A DNA stretch of 64,000 nt from G963665405 sp963665405 (GTDB taxonomy: Bacteria > Chloroflexota > Dehalococcoidia > Lucifugimonadales > G963665405): positions 1 through 64,000 of the forward strand of contig CAXXUH010000004.1 in the NCBI GenBank assembly GCA_963665405.2. The letters are read 5' to 3'. The notes below the pieces were generated by a model, which saw nothing but the letters and a program-made list of their open reading frames with translations, did not search any database and was not told the origin of the DNA. The translations under genes were made by a program, and so were the position numbers. Shown here piece after piece: positions 8,987 through 19,234 of this stretch. Each line of letters starts with the position of its first letter. The stretch's first letter is position 1.

Positions 8987-9063
8987 CGGGGAGTGGCGCA
9001 GTTTGGTAGCGCGCTACGTTCGGGACATAGAGGCCGCGGGTTCAAGTCCCGCCTCCCCGACCA
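8987..9063 (+). tRNA. tRNA-Pro (anticodon CGG)
   Basis: 77 bases with encoded CCA. The acceptor stem CGGGGAG pairs with CTCCCCG. The D-arm is GCGC/GCGC, the anticodon loop is TTCGGGA (CGG), and the T-arm GCGGG TTCAAGT CCCGC is perfect. One C-A mismatch occurs in the anticodon stem. It sits just right of the IS3 element. Partial copies lie at 7639 and, inverted, at 29868. Confidence 0.95.
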
Positions 9064-9162
9064 ACTCTTCAATCCACAGCTGGTTTGACCCAGGTTAGTC
9101 GGATTGCGCCGTATCCGCCTCAAAGAAGAACCGGCTTCCAGGCTCGCGGCGGCCTCGTTAGC

Positions 9163-9624
9163 TCACTGGCCGAGGGCGCAATCGATCATCGCCTTTTGGA
9201 ACTCCTCGCTGATCAAGACCTCGAAACCGTCAAAGGCGTCCTCGCCCAGCTTGTCGATTACGCACTCCCGCAGCGGTTCGGGAATAGCGTCAAAGGCGTC
9301 GGTCGGAATCTCTCCGAGGTCGAACTCCGGCTCCTGAACTGGGATATCCTCATCGCCTGATACTTCGCCGGACGACATTTCGTCGCCGATAAGTTCTTCC
9401 AACTCTTCCAGCATCTGCTCCAGGGATTCGTCTGGCCGATCTTCTGCTCCTTGGGCTGTCTCGCTTCCGAACAGCGATGGAACGGAATCAGAGTCTTCGT
9501 CAACGCCCATAGCCATCGCCAGCGCGATGCCTACCGCTGGGTCTCTCATCAGATTGAACATTAGCTGCTCGGACTCCTCCGCCAGGCTCCTGAGTCGATC
9601 CGACCTTTCAAACGCGTCCTCTAG
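9163..9624 (-). pseudogene. C-terminal part of an acidic protein split by IS5
   Basis: Encodes LEDAFERSDRLRSLAEESEQ, then a very acidic stretch and the C-terminal IDKLGEDAFDGFEVLISEEF. Removing the IS5/IS1380 block (9625-12557 plus one CTAG copy) joins this in frame to 12897-12558, giving a protein of about 265 residues. In the rejoined sequence FSEQE runs into LEDAFERS. Family not recognised. The charge pattern suggests a soluble protein. The ATG at 9639 is element-derived and probably not a real start. Confidence 0.8.
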
Positions 9625-9644
9625 GGAACCTCTGAACAACTAAG

Positions 9645-11356
9645 CCCGAATCCACCGAAGGTATGACGTTGCAGCAGCAGAATGGGTGATGAGGGGCAAA
9701 GGGAGGCGATGGTCCGGGCACGATTCGGGTAAATGGGGCCGGTGTCTGTCTTCAGCCGCCGCGGGGAGACCTTGTGACCGTCTGGGGACGTTGGGTAGGG
9801 CGAGATGGCGGGGAGAGGACGCGGCGAGAGGTGCTCGCGGACCGGACTGGCGCGAGTTTGCGGGGACGTTCGGTTGGGCGGATGGCGGGTCAGTTGCGGA
9901 CGGGCGCCGTCAGGCTGGGAGTGGAATCGCTCGCAGCCGTGCCAGGGCGCGACTGAACTGGGTTTCCCAAGGCCAGCGCTGTGGCAGATGCAGGGTGAGG
10001 CGGCGTGCCGAGCGGGTGAGCCGTCCGGCCAGGGAGAAGAACCGTCGCCGAAGGGTCTTGGTGGTCGCGATCTGCTCGCCCAGACCGATCCGCGCCGTCC
10101 AGCGGGCCAGGTTGTGGGCCATCACCTGTACCGCCAGCCAAGCGCCGTTGGCGGCGAAGCGGCCGGACGGCATGTGGTTCAGACCGACGCCGTACTTGAG
10201 GTCTCGAATGGCGTTCTCGATCTCGGCGTGGCGGCGGTGGTCGGCCTCCAGTTCCAGGGTCTCTCCGTCCCGGTCGGTGATGAAGCCGTGATAGCTGTAG
10301 GTGGCGAAGAGGGCCAGTTGGGAACCGGGCGTGGGCTTCACCCGCCGGACGATGAGCCGCACCGGTGCGGCGCCGGGCTCAGTCCGGAAGGGGGTGTAGG
10401 TGGTCTGCGCCACATCGGCGGCGCCGTCCATCCAGTAGGGGACCGGCGTCCAGTCTGCATCGGGAATCGCCTCGATCAGGTTCCGCAGGCTTTTGTGCTG
10501 GCGGATGGTGATGGAGAAGCGGACATCCATCTCACGACAGGCGGCGACGAGAGCGTGGGCGTAGAAGCCGCTGTCGGCCCGCGCCGTAAGTTGCCCGCTG
10601 GCCCCGGCACGGCGAACCCGGCTCACCGTTTCACGCAGGAAGTGGGCGGCGCCCCGAGCGGTGTTGGCGCGGCCCTCGCGCAGCCGGGACATCAGCACGT
10701 CGCCGGTGCCGGCGGCGACGGCCAACAGGGGGTGATAGCCCCGCTTGCCGGTATAGCCGTGGTGGCGCGCTCCCTCCTTGGCCAGTCCATAGGTCTCGCA
10801 GATGGTCGAGTCCAGGTCGATGGTCAGGGGCGAGTCGCCGGGTCCGGCCCCAGCGGCCCAGGCCCGGGCCAACAACTGGCGGCTCACGCGGTCGAGTTGA
10901 CGGACATGCCCCCACCGGAAGCTGCGCAGGAACGTCCCCAGGGTGGATGGCGCCTTGACCACGCAGCCTAGAACACCGACCGTCCCACCAGCGCGCAGCG
11001 CATCGGCGTCGTCGATGCAGTCGCCGCCAGCCAGCGCGGAAGCGACCAGCGTCAGCATCTTGTCCCCCGTGTTCGCCCGTCCCGGCGCGCCGCCGAGGTC
11101 AAGGTGATGGTCGACGAGTTCTCGCAGGCCCAGGTGCCGGGCGAGGGTGGCCGGCACGAGCAGGCCGGCATTGGCCACCAGGCGATGGTCGTCAAAGAGG
11201 ATGCGGATACGGTCGGGTTTGTTCTGTGGCAGCATCTATTGGGTGCTCCTTGTTTCCGCGCGGGTTTCTGTTCCAAAACCATTATCCCAGATTCAGAGGA
11301 GCACCCTCTAGCTTCTTCATGGGCTGTCCTCAAGGCCGTCCTTCGGTGGATTCGGG
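9645..11356 (-). mobile_element. IS1380-family element, copy 1
   Basis: 1712 bp. Terminal inverted repeat CCCGAATCCACCGAA at the left and its complement at 11342-11356. A five-base duplication CTAAG flanks it at 9640-9644 and 11357-11361. The encoded transposase is identical in residues to that of copy 2 (15995-17706, opposite orientation), so the pair is recent. The target lies within the end of an IS5 element. Confidence 0.95.
9910..11235 (-). CDS. IS1380-family transposase, copy 1
   Basis: 441-residue DDE transposase. N-terminus FDDHRLVANAGLLVPATLA. The catalytic region is IDLDST (first Asp), ADSGFY (second Asp) and HAEIENAIRDLKYG (Glu), and the C-terminus is Arg-rich. The start ATG at 11235 is preceded by AAGGAG at a good distance. 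Product identical to copy 2, so probably functional. Confidence 0.95.
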   Translation of the reverse strand: MLPQNKPDRIRILFDDHRLVANAGLLVPATLARHLGLRELVDHHLDLGGAPGRANTGDKMLTLVASALAGGDCIDDADALRAGGTVGVLGCVVKAPSTLGTFLRSFRWGHVRQLDRVSRQLLARAWAAGAGPGDSPLTIDLDSTICETYGLAKEGARHHGYTGKRGYHPLLAVAAGTGDVLMSRLREGRANTARGAAHFLRETVSRVRRAGASGQLTARADSGFYAHALVAACREMDVRFSITIRQHKSLRNLIEAIPDADWTPVPYWMDGAADVAQTTYTPFRTEPGAAPVRLIVRRVKPTPGSQLALFATYSYHGFITDRDGETLELEADHRRHAEIENAIRDLKYGVGLNHMPSGRFAANGAWLAVQVMAHNLARWTARIGLGEQIATTKTLRRRFFSLAGRLTRSARRLTLHLPQRWPWETQFSRALARLRAIPLPA

Positions 11357-11529
11357 CTAAGGGTGAGCCGGATTCTACTGGAATGGGCGGGTACGGGAGG
11401 CGCTTCGACCCTCCGGCGACGCGCCGACTGGGATCGGGGAGCCCAGGCCGCAGCCCTCACGCCTCATTCGCGGTTGGGGAAGAGAGGCTGGGGAGGGAGC
11501 GCTGCCGGGAATGGTCACCGTTGGCCCTC

Positions 11530-12480
11530 TCACCGAGCTTGGCCGCCCGCGGCTATCAGCAGGTTGGCCATCCCCAGCAGCAGCACCAGCCGTTGCGTGT
11601 TCTTGGCCAGGCCACGATACCGCACCTTCGCATAGCCAAAGCGCCGTTTCACATACAGGAACGGATGCTCTACCTTCGCTCTGACCGACGCCTTGCGATG
11701 TTCCCCCAGCGCCTCCTGACTCCCGGGACTCAGGTGCCGGCGCAGACCGGGCCGCATCGCCACCTGCCACTCCACCCGTCGCTCCCGATGCTCCTCCCGC
11801 TTCTGGACTCCCTGATACCCCGCATCGCCCCACGCCTGCGCCTCGTTCCCGTGCAGCAGCCGGTGGGCTTCGGTCACGTCGTTCACGTTCGCCGCCGTCG
11901 TCGTCATGCTATGCGCCAAGCCCGTATCCGCGTCCACTCCGATGTGCAGCTTCATCCCGAAGTGCCTCTCATTCCCCTTCTTCGCCTGATGCATCTCCGG
12001 GTCCCGCGCGCCTCCCCGATTCTTCGTCGACGACGGCGCTTCGATGATGCTGGCGTCCACGATCGTCCCTTCACGCAGCCGCAGTCCCTGGGCTTCCAGA
12101 TGGCGGTTGATCTCCTCGAACAGGCCTTGGCCTAGCTCGTGGCTTTCGAGGAGATGACGGAAGTTGAGGATGGTGGTCTCGTCCGGCAACGCTTCCGACA
12201 GTCGCAGCCCGGCGAACCGGCGCACCGATTCGGCCTCATAGAGGAGGTCCTCCATGCCGGGATCGCTCAGGTTATAGAAGAGTTGCACACAGTGAATGCG
12301 CAGCATCACCGAGAGCGCATAGGGCCGCCGCCCGCGGCCGGCCTGGGGGTAGCACGGGCGGATACGCTCCTCCAATCGCTGCCAAGGGATGAGCCCATCC
12401 ATCCGCTCCAAGAACAACTCCCGGCGGGTCTTGCGCTTCTTGCCTTGGTATTCCAAGTCCGCGAACGTCGGCTGGTCCAT
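11530..12480 (-). CDS. IS5-family transposase
   Basis: 316-residue DDE transposase of the IS5 group. N-terminal domain with RMDGLIPWQRLEERI and SVMLRIHCVQLFYNLSD. The catalytic core is IVDASIIEAP (Asp), WGDAGYQG (Asp) and KASVRAKVEHPFLYVKRRFG (Glu, Y-2-R-3-E-6-K-like motif). Length is normal and the frame is open. The nested IS1380 insertion lies outside the gene, so the transposase itself is intact, although one element end is separated from it. Confidence 0.93.
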   Translation of the reverse strand: MDQPTFADLEYQGKKRKTRRELFLERMDGLIPWQRLEERIRPCYPQAGRGRRPYALSVMLRIHCVQLFYNLSDPGMEDLLYEAESVRRFAGLRLSEALPDETTILNFRHLLESHELGQGLFEEINRHLEAQGLRLREGTIVDASIIEAPSSTKNRGGARDPEMHQAKKGNERHFGMKLHIGVDADTGLAHSMTTTAANVNDVTEAHRLLHGNEAQAWGDAGYQGVQKREEHRERRVEWQVAMRPGLRRHLSPGSQEALGEHRKASVRAKVEHPFLYVKRRFGYAKVRYRGLAKNTQRLVLLLGMANLLIAAGGQAR

Positions 12481-12557
12481 CGTTTCCGCCCTCCATCGGC
12501 ATGAGGTGGGGCCAGCCCTTACTCTGCCACATCCCGTCTGACTTGTTCAGAGCGTTC

Positions 12558-12897
12558 CTAGCTCCTGCTCCGAAAAGTGAGCGGTGCGTGCCGCGAGCTC
12601 CTCGAACCTGGCTATCACACCCCTTAGCTTCTCGCCGGCCGCTTCGGCGCTGGCCTGGTCTTCGACGGTCTTGAGAATGCTGACGAACTCACCATAGGCT
12701 TCTTCGCCCTCCCGAATCGCGTCGCCAAGGCTCAGAGGCCCACCGACAGACTGCTTCTCTTCCGGCTGCGCCTCGGTATCGTCCTGCTCATCCGCGCCTC
12801 CCTGTTCGGGAGACCCGGTACTTCCTGCATCACCATCCTCATCGTCGGTAGACACCGTCTGGCTCTGCTGCTCTGCGGTGTTGTCGGGCTCATCCAC
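12558..12897 (-). pseudogene. N-terminal part of an acidic protein split by IS5
   Basis: Starts at ATG 12897 after GGGAGAGG. The first 50 residues are Asp/Glu/Gln/Ser rich and look disordered. Then comes a helical segment SLGDAIREGEEAYGEFVSIL, continuing to ARTAHFSEQEL at the CTAG target duplication. It rejoins in frame with 9163-9624. The last two residues before the apparent stop come from the IS end. Function unknown. Confidence 0.8.
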
Positions 12898-13529
12898 CTC
12901 TCCCTGCTCGGCGGATCTGGGAGTTCCAGTGTCACAACAGAAAACAAACGCCTAGACTGACCAAACGCATCGTGCATCTCCCCAAGGCGAGGTCGAATTT
13001 GAGGCCTGCGGGAAAAACGCCGACTCCGCAGGCGGCAGCGATGCTACACCTGACATCTCAAAGAGTCAACCCGTGCAGCCCCTCCTGTCGTTGCAGTTAC
13101 TCCGGGGTGCGAGCGGTGGCCGTAGCGCACACGTTGGCGGAGCTTGCCAATTCTGGCCTTCTGGCAAGTCCGTTAGGTGCTACCGCTGTGACTCTAGTTC
13201 CTGAATCGTCTGCGTCATCCATGGTTAGCTGTAGGCGACGCCTCGGTTGAAATAGACGAGGGCAAGCTCGGGGTTGAGGCGGATGGCCTCATCGTGGTCC
13301 TCGATGGCCCGCTGGAACTGGCCCAGTAAGCCCATCCCGCAGCGGTGACCCCACCGTTACCACGTGGGTCATCTGCAACCTAATTCAGACCTGGTACTAA
13401 CCCGACCTCCTTTGTCCCCAGTTACTCTCTCTAGATCGCTGGAATCCACATTCGTCGGCATTCACGTCCGTCGGCATTCACACTGCACACGTATATCGTC
13501 GTCAACTGAGGTCAGAGTCGGGGAAGGCA
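12898..13529. other. Intergenic region with a TPR remnant
   Basis: No complete gene. It contains a one-motif TPR relic on the minus strand (13225-13329, listed separately). A 7-bp inverted repeat CTTGCCA/TGGCAAG lies at 13143-13168. The region ends with the leader of the LamG gene, whose ribosome site GGGAAGG lies about 10 bases before 13530. Two near repeats of GTCGGCATTCAC occur at about 13454-13480. Confidence 0.5.
13225..13329 (-). pseudogene. TPR-repeat gene remnant
   Basis: On the minus strand the sequence reads FQRAIEDHDEAIRLNPELAL, then VYFNRGVAYS and a TAA stop. This is one complete TPR motif with the expected Ala, Pro, Asn and Gly positions. No start or further repeats are found upstream, where the frame degrades, so it is the 3' end of a lost TPR gene. 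Confidence 0.7.
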
Positions 13530-15994
13530 GTGATGATTCAGACCAGGGTTGTTGGACGGGTCCAAACAACAATTGCTCTCTTTGGAATCCTCCTGGCAAC
13601 GTTGCTTCTTGCCCGTGGCTCAGTCGTGGCTGTCGGCATTTCCGCGGATAGCATCGCTGACAATCAACTTTATGATGATTTCAACGACAATGCGATCGAC
13701 CCTTCCTTGTGGACAGTCGAACTGAACGGCACAGGATCGACGACTAGCGAAACCAACCAGAGGCTGGAGATCACTCATCCGGCGGACGCGGCCGGGGGTA
13801 TTTTCTTGACCGGACTGACAAGCGTCTGTCGGGTAAGAGGCGACTTCGATATTCAGGTCGACTTCGAGCTCAGCACCTGGCCCACTCAGAATGGGGTCAG
13901 AGTAGGCCTTGTAGTCACAGGCATAGGCAACACCGAGCGAACCAGTAACCCGGGCGTCCCAGATACATATCTCACCAACTTCGGTGATGGAGTTCAGGGG
14001 CTAACCCCCACCACTGACCTGTCGGGTCGGTTAAGAGTGACAAGGTTAGGCAGTAGTGTGACGGGATTCTTTTTCAACACAGGCACTGACAGTTGGGTTC
14101 CTATCCACACTTTTGATGGGGCAACGACCGGTGACGTACGTTTCAACCTTTGGTCATGGAGCCACGACAGCATCTTTGCAGACCAGGTAGTCGAAGTGGC
14201 CTTTGACAACGCGATAGTCAGTGAGGGGCACCTGATCTGTGAGTTCGCAAAGGAATTCCACGAAGACTTTGAGGACGATCTCTCACAATGGGTGGGCAAG
14301 GGGGAAGGCGCGCACAACGGAGTCATAGTCGAGGATCCGCTTCGGCCTGGCAATCACGTACTTACCTTTACGGCGCTGAACGCGGGTGGGGACGTCTTCG
14401 GCTCTGAGGTGATGGTGACCCCAGGTCAGACATACATTCTGATGTTCGACTATCTAGGTCTCCCGGATCGCGGCGGTCAGCCTGGCAATCTAGGTGGGTT
14501 CGTTGGATTCGCGGAGGACACGCCTGGCCAACACCGATGGCCCGCGGGCACGGTCCTCTGTTGCGGTGGTGAGGACGATCCGTTAATCGACGACGGCGAG
14601 TGGCACACCTACTCGATCGTGATTGACCCGTTCGAACCGGGGCCATTCTACTCCGGTCTCCCCTCCGGCAATACTATTCGAGTCATGTTGGAGGATTTCA
14701 GTGGTCCGGGCGGTGTCGCAGGCGACGTCTTTTTCGACAACATTTGGCTTGATATCCACGCCGCTGTGTGTGTGACTCCACCGTCTGGCCTTGTGAGCTG
14801 GTGGCCTGGCGATGGGAGCGCCAACGACATTGTCGATCTGAACGATGGGACGCTGCAGAACGGAGCGACCTTCGCTCCTGGCAAGGTTGGGCAGGCGTTC
14901 AGCCTTGACGGAACCGATGACTACGTTAGCGTACCTGATCAGAGTGATTGGACTCTTGGTGATGATGAGTTCACCATCGACTTGTGGGTTAACTTCAAAG
15001 AGATTCCAATCCGTGCGCCGTTTGTCGACCATAATGAGGGCCCGGGAGAGACCAACAAATGGATTTTCTGGTACGACGATATTGGGCACAGGGGTCCCGG
15101 TGGTCCAGCCTTGCGATTTCACATCAACAGCCCCACCTTGGGTCCTCTTGATCCGGTGGTGTATCCCTGGATGCCACGCACCGATCGGTGGTACCACGTC
15201 GCGGTGACCAGAAGCGGAAGTAGTTACAGCCTTTACCTTGATGGGCAGAAGGTCATCACTGAGACAGACTCCAATACGATTCCCGATGCTGAGGTAGAGC
15301 TCTCCATTGGGCAGTCCGAGTTTCAGTACTTCTTCAACGGTCTTATTGATGAAGTCGAGATATTCGACCGGGCTCTGAGTGCTTCAGAGATTCGAGATAT
15401 CTTCAACGCCGGAAGTGCGGGTAAGTGCAGGGAGTGTACTCCAGCACCGTCGGGCCTTGTGAGCTGGTGGCCTGGCGATGGGAGCGCCAACGACATTGTC
15501 GATCTGAACGATGGGACGCTGCAGAACGGAGCGACCTTCGCTCCGGGAAAGATCGGGCAGGCGTTTAGTTTTGATGGAACTGGCGCGGTGGTCGTCGCGG
15601 ACAACGCAAATCTGAATCTCCAGCGGTTCACGATCGACGCTTGGGTGTTCCCAGAACGTGCAGATGGAGGCGCAGACAGTATTCTGAACAAAGAGGCTGA
15701 TGTGCCACTTGCCTTAGAGGACATCCAATACGAGATTGCGATTAGGGGGTCAGGATTCCCCGGCGAAGGCTCGATCCCCGTGGGGAACTTTGTCTTCTTC
15801 ATCGGCGGGATCAGTGGCCTCCCCGACGAATGGAGAGGTTGGGTGGATGGGGGTGCAGCCCTGCCGTTGAATGAGTGGTCTCACGTTGCGTTGTCATTTG
15901 ACGGGACGACTGCTAGTGCCTACGTCAACGGAACGCTGACAAGAACCATTGGGGATCTCAGCGGAAGTGTGCCGGTTACGTCGGGTCCGCTTAA
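13530..15994 (+). pseudogene. Secreted LamG-repeat protein, N-terminal part (split by IS1380)
   Basis: Large exported protein with carbohydrate- or ligand-binding folds. Signal peptide at residues 1-35 (IALFGILLATLLLARGSVVA). A concanavalin-like domain spans about 45-225 and a second beta-rich domain about 240-410. Two LamG domains follow, each opening with SGLVSWWPGDGSANDIVDLN and closing with FNGLIDEVEIFDRALSASEI. The reading frame enters the IS1380 at 15995. Skipping 15995-17711 continues it in frame, so the intact protein had about 1,300 residues. The linker segment at 14770-14890 is repeated almost exactly at 15445-15560. Confidence 0.9.
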
Positions 15995-17706
15995 CCCGAA
16001 TCCACCGAATGACGGCCTTGGGGACAGCCCATGAAGAAGCTAGAGGGTGCTCCTCTGAATCTGGGATAATAGTTTTGGAACAGAAACCCGCGCGGAAACA
16101 AGGAGCACCCAATAGATGCTGCCACAGAACAAACCCGACCGTATCCGCATCCTCTTTGACGACCATCGCCTGGTGGCCAATGCCGGCCTGCTCGTGCCGG
16201 CCACCCTCGCCCGGCACCTGGGCCTGCGAGAACTCGTCGACCATCACCTTGACCTCGGCGGCGCGCCGGGACGGGCGAACACGGGGGACAAGATGCTGAC
16301 GCTGGTCGCTTCCGCGCTGGCTGGCGGCGACTGCATCGACGACGCCGATGCGCTGCGCGCTGGTGGGACGGTCGGTGTTCTAGGCTGCGTGGTCAAGGCG
16401 CCATCCACCCTGGGGACGTTCCTGCGCAGCTTCCGGTGGGGGCATGTCCGTCAACTCGACCGCGTGAGCCGCCAGTTGTTGGCCCGGGCCTGGGCCGCTG
16501 GGGCCGGACCCGGCGACTCGCCCCTGACCATCGACCTGGACTCGACCATCTGCGAGACCTATGGACTGGCCAAGGAGGGAGCGCGCCACCACGGCTATAC
16601 CGGCAAGCGGGGCTATCACCCCCTGTTGGCCGTCGCCGCCGGCACCGGCGACGTGCTGATGTCCCGGCTGCGCGAGGGCCGCGCCAACACCGCTCGGGGC
16701 GCCGCCCACTTCCTGCGTGAAACGGTGAGCCGGGTTCGCCGTGCCGGGGCCAGCGGGCAACTTACGGCGCGGGCCGACAGCGGCTTCTACGCCCACGCTC
16801 TCGTCGCCGCCTGTCGTGAGATGGATGTCCGCTTCTCCATCACCATCCGCCAGCACAAAAGCCTGCGGAACCTGATCGAGGCGATTCCCGATGCAGACTG
16901 GACGCCGGTCCCCTACTGGATGGACGGCGCCGCCGATGTGGCGCAGACCACCTACACCCCCTTCCGGACTGAGCCCGGCGCCGCACCGGTGCGGCTCATC
17001 GTCCGGCGGGTGAAGCCCACGCCCGGTTCCCAACTGGCCCTCTTCGCCACCTACAGCTATCACGGCTTCATCACCGACCGGGACGGAGAGACCCTGGAAC
17101 TGGAGGCCGACCACCGCCGCCACGCCGAGATCGAGAACGCCATTCGAGACCTCAAGTACGGCGTCGGTCTGAACCACATGCCGTCCGGCCGCTTCGCCGC
17201 CAACGGCGCTTGGCTGGCGGTACAGGTGATGGCCCACAACCTGGCCCGCTGGACGGCGCGGATCGGTCTGGGCGAGCAGATCGCGACCACCAAGACCCTT
17301 CGGCGACGGTTCTTCTCCCTGGCCGGACGGCTCACCCGCTCGGCACGCCGCCTCACCCTGCATCTGCCACAGCGCTGGCCTTGGGAAACCCAGTTCAGTC
17401 GCGCCCTGGCACGGCTGCGAGCGATTCCACTCCCAGCCTGACGGCGCCCGTCCGCAACTGACCCGCCATCCGCCCAACCGAACGTCCCCGCAAACTCGCG
17501 CCAGTCCGGTCCGCGAGCACCTCTCGCCGCGTCCTCTCCCCGCCATCTCGCCCTACCCAACGTCCCCAGACGGTCACAAGGTCTCCCCGCGGCGGCTGAA
17601 GACAGACACCGGCCCCATTTACCCGAATCGTGCCCGGACCATCGCCTCCCTTTGCCCCTCATCACCCATTCTGCTGCTGCAACGTCATACCTTCGGTGGA
17701 TTCGGG
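15995..17706 (+). mobile_element. IS1380-family element, copy 2
   Basis: 1712 bp, inverted relative to copy 1. Ends CCCGAATCCACCGAA and its complement. Five-base duplication CTTAA at 15990-15994 and 17707-17711. It interrupts the LamG gene inside codons that are exactly restored on removal. Confidence 0.97.
16116..17441 (+). CDS. IS1380-family transposase, copy 2
   Basis: 441 residues, identical in protein sequence to copy 1. DDE motifs IDLDST, ADSGFY and HAEIENAIRDLKYG are all present. The start ATG at 16116 follows AAGGAG. Because the copies are identical and inverted around 11.4-16.0 kb, they can recombine to flip the segment between them. Confidence 0.95.
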   Translation: MLPQNKPDRIRILFDDHRLVANAGLLVPATLARHLGLRELVDHHLDLGGAPGRANTGDKMLTLVASALAGGDCIDDADALRAGGTVGVLGCVVKAPSTLGTFLRSFRWGHVRQLDRVSRQLLARAWAAGAGPGDSPLTIDLDSTICETYGLAKEGARHHGYTGKRGYHPLLAVAAGTGDVLMSRLREGRANTARGAAHFLRETVSRVRRAGASGQLTARADSGFYAHALVAACREMDVRFSITIRQHKSLRNLIEAIPDADWTPVPYWMDGAADVAQTTYTPFRTEPGAAPVRLIVRRVKPTPGSQLALFATYSYHGFITDRDGETLELEADHRRHAEIENAIRDLKYGVGLNHMPSGRFAANGAWLAVQVMAHNLARWTARIGLGEQIATTKTLRRRFFSLAGRLTRSARRLTLHLPQRWPWETQFSRALARLRAIPLPA

Positions 17707-19131
17707 CTTAAGCTCGGCTCAAGATCGGCTCCTGTCTTCGACATCGACCCCAACCTGGCTTTCAACGGCCTGATAGATGAAGTCGAGATTTTTGACCGGG
17801 CTCTCAGCGATTCAGAGATTCGAGACATCTCCAACGCCGGAAGTGCGGGTAAGTGCAGGGAGTGTACCCCAGCTCCGTCGGGCCTTGTTAGCTGGTGGCC
17901 CGGAGATGGCAATGCTGGAGACATTGTCAGCGACAACGATGGCGCGCCTCAGAACGGTGCCACCGCTGACTTGGGCAAGGTTGGACAAGCGTTTAGCCTT
18001 GACGGGGTAGACGATTTTGTCCGGGTTAGCGATTCTGGCAGCCTGGGGATAACAGGCAATCTGACTGTTGAGGCTTGGGTCAATCCAGAAACTGACGTTA
18101 TCAGCCTCCAGCGACTGGTCAGTAAGTTCACGGCCACCGGAGCTTCTACGGATCCCGGTTACCGCTTGCAGATACAAGGTGGCGGATTCCTTTTTGAAGT
18201 CGGCGATGGGACTAATTCAGCTGCGGCAGTTTCAGCCCCGATTGCAGTTGCAGGTGACTGGTTCCACGTTGTTGGGGTGAGAAACACAGGCACGGGCACG
18301 CTAAGCCTTTATGTCAACGGGGTGCTGGAATCTAGCGTAAGTGATTTGACCGTGAGTCCACAGTCCCCCAATGACCTGTTTATCAGCTCTAACAACGGTG
18401 GTGCCGAGTTTTTCGACGGCCTGATCGACGAGGTCTCCGTTTACAGCCGTGCGCTCAACGCAAGTGAAATCCGGGCTGCCTTCTTAGCTGGCAGCGCCGG
18501 CAAGTGCAAGGCCGAAGACACCACCCCACCTCGCTGCGAGGTGATCGGAGTCAACGTGGCCCACCCGCCGACCCCGACGAACCTCCTGGTCGAAGTCCAG
18601 GACACCGGAAGCGGCCTTGACGCGATCAACGGTCTCGTTGTGAAGAACGCCGTGGTGAACATCCCGGCGTTCTCCGTGGGCACGACCGCGGTGGTCCAGG
18701 TCGTTGCCGACAAGATCGACGAGAGCAAGCGGTCCAGGGTCGAGATCCAGGCCATCGACGTTGCGGGCAACAGCTCGACCTGCGATCCCGTATTGGCGAC
18801 CTTAAGCCGCGAATCAGGCTCACTGTCGGTTAGAGACATCCGCTCGGAGGAGAGATACCTGACCATCAGCCCCAACGGACGAGCGTCGTCCCTGGTGATG
18901 GCGAACGTGAACGGAAGATGGTTCCGGGCTCTTGGCTTGGATCAGCAGTCCGTCACAATCGACCTGGGGTCTGCGATGACGGATGGCTCGGAGAACACGG
19001 TCACGCTGTGGGCCTCAAGTGACACGACCATACTGTTGGCCGACGCCGCCCCGAGGAACGCCACAATATCGGCAGCGGTGCGACCGTGGTGGCACTCAGC
19101 ATGGTCCCAGGCGCCGGGTCGTGGCGGGTAG
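17707..19131 (+). pseudogene. Secreted LamG-repeat protein, C-terminal part
   Basis: Continues the gene of 13530-15994 after the IS1380. It first completes the interrupted LamG domain (FNGLIDEVEIFDRALSDSEI), then carries a further LamG domain (SGLVSWWPGDGNAGDIVSDN to FFDGLIDEVSVYSRALNASE). A C-terminal module of about 200 residues starts TTPPRCEVIGVNVAHPPTPT and ends RPWWHSAWSQAPGRGG. The same module ends the RCC1 protein at 19866. No LPXTG or PEP-CTERM-type anchor was recognised. The only possible sorting feature is the Trp-rich tail. A 26-codon ORF follows 20 bases downstream. Confidence 0.88.
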
Positions 19132-19151
19132 ACAGAGAAAGGAGAGCGCCG

Positions 19152-19232
19152 ATGAAGGTCGTCAAATCCTATGTGAAGCCGAGGCTCCGAAAGTACGGGA
19201 AGCTGAGATCGCTCGCTCAGGGAAGCTTCTAG
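19152..19232 (+). CDS. 26-residue lasso-leader-like peptide, copy 1
   Basis: ATG at 19152 with GGAGA seven bases upstream, stop TAG at 19230-19232. The product ends with YVKPRLRKYGKLRSLAQGSF. The Y-x2-P-x-L-x2-Y-G-x-L-x2-L pattern matches the leader of lasso-peptide precursors, which bind an RRE-type partner. The Thr usually found two residues before the core is Ala here, and only Gly-Ser-Phe would follow the cleavage point, so there is hardly a core. A second copy of identical length lies inverted at 19769-19849. No lasso maturation enzymes (B or C proteins) are seen nearby. Role unknown. It could be a relic, an orphan leader, or a peptide with another function. Confidence 0.65.
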   Translation: MKVVKSYVKPRLRKYGKLRSLAQGSF

Positions 19233-19234
19233 AC

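Larger units (their letters stand above)
9625..12557 (-). mobile_element. IS5-family element carrying a nested IS1380 element
   Basis: Ends: GGAACCTCTGAACAA at 9625 and, read inward from the right, GAACGCTCTGAACAAG near 12557, matching with a one-base indel. CTAG occurs at 9621-9624 and 12558-12561, the YTAR-type duplication expected for IS5. The IS1380 copy at 9645-11356 lies only 20 bases inside the left end. Without it the IS5 element would be about 1.2 kb. Confidence 0.85.

Noticed and set aside
9805..10971. 388-codon plus-strand ORF across IS1380 (also in copy 2)
   Set aside because: Antisense to a well-supported transposase.
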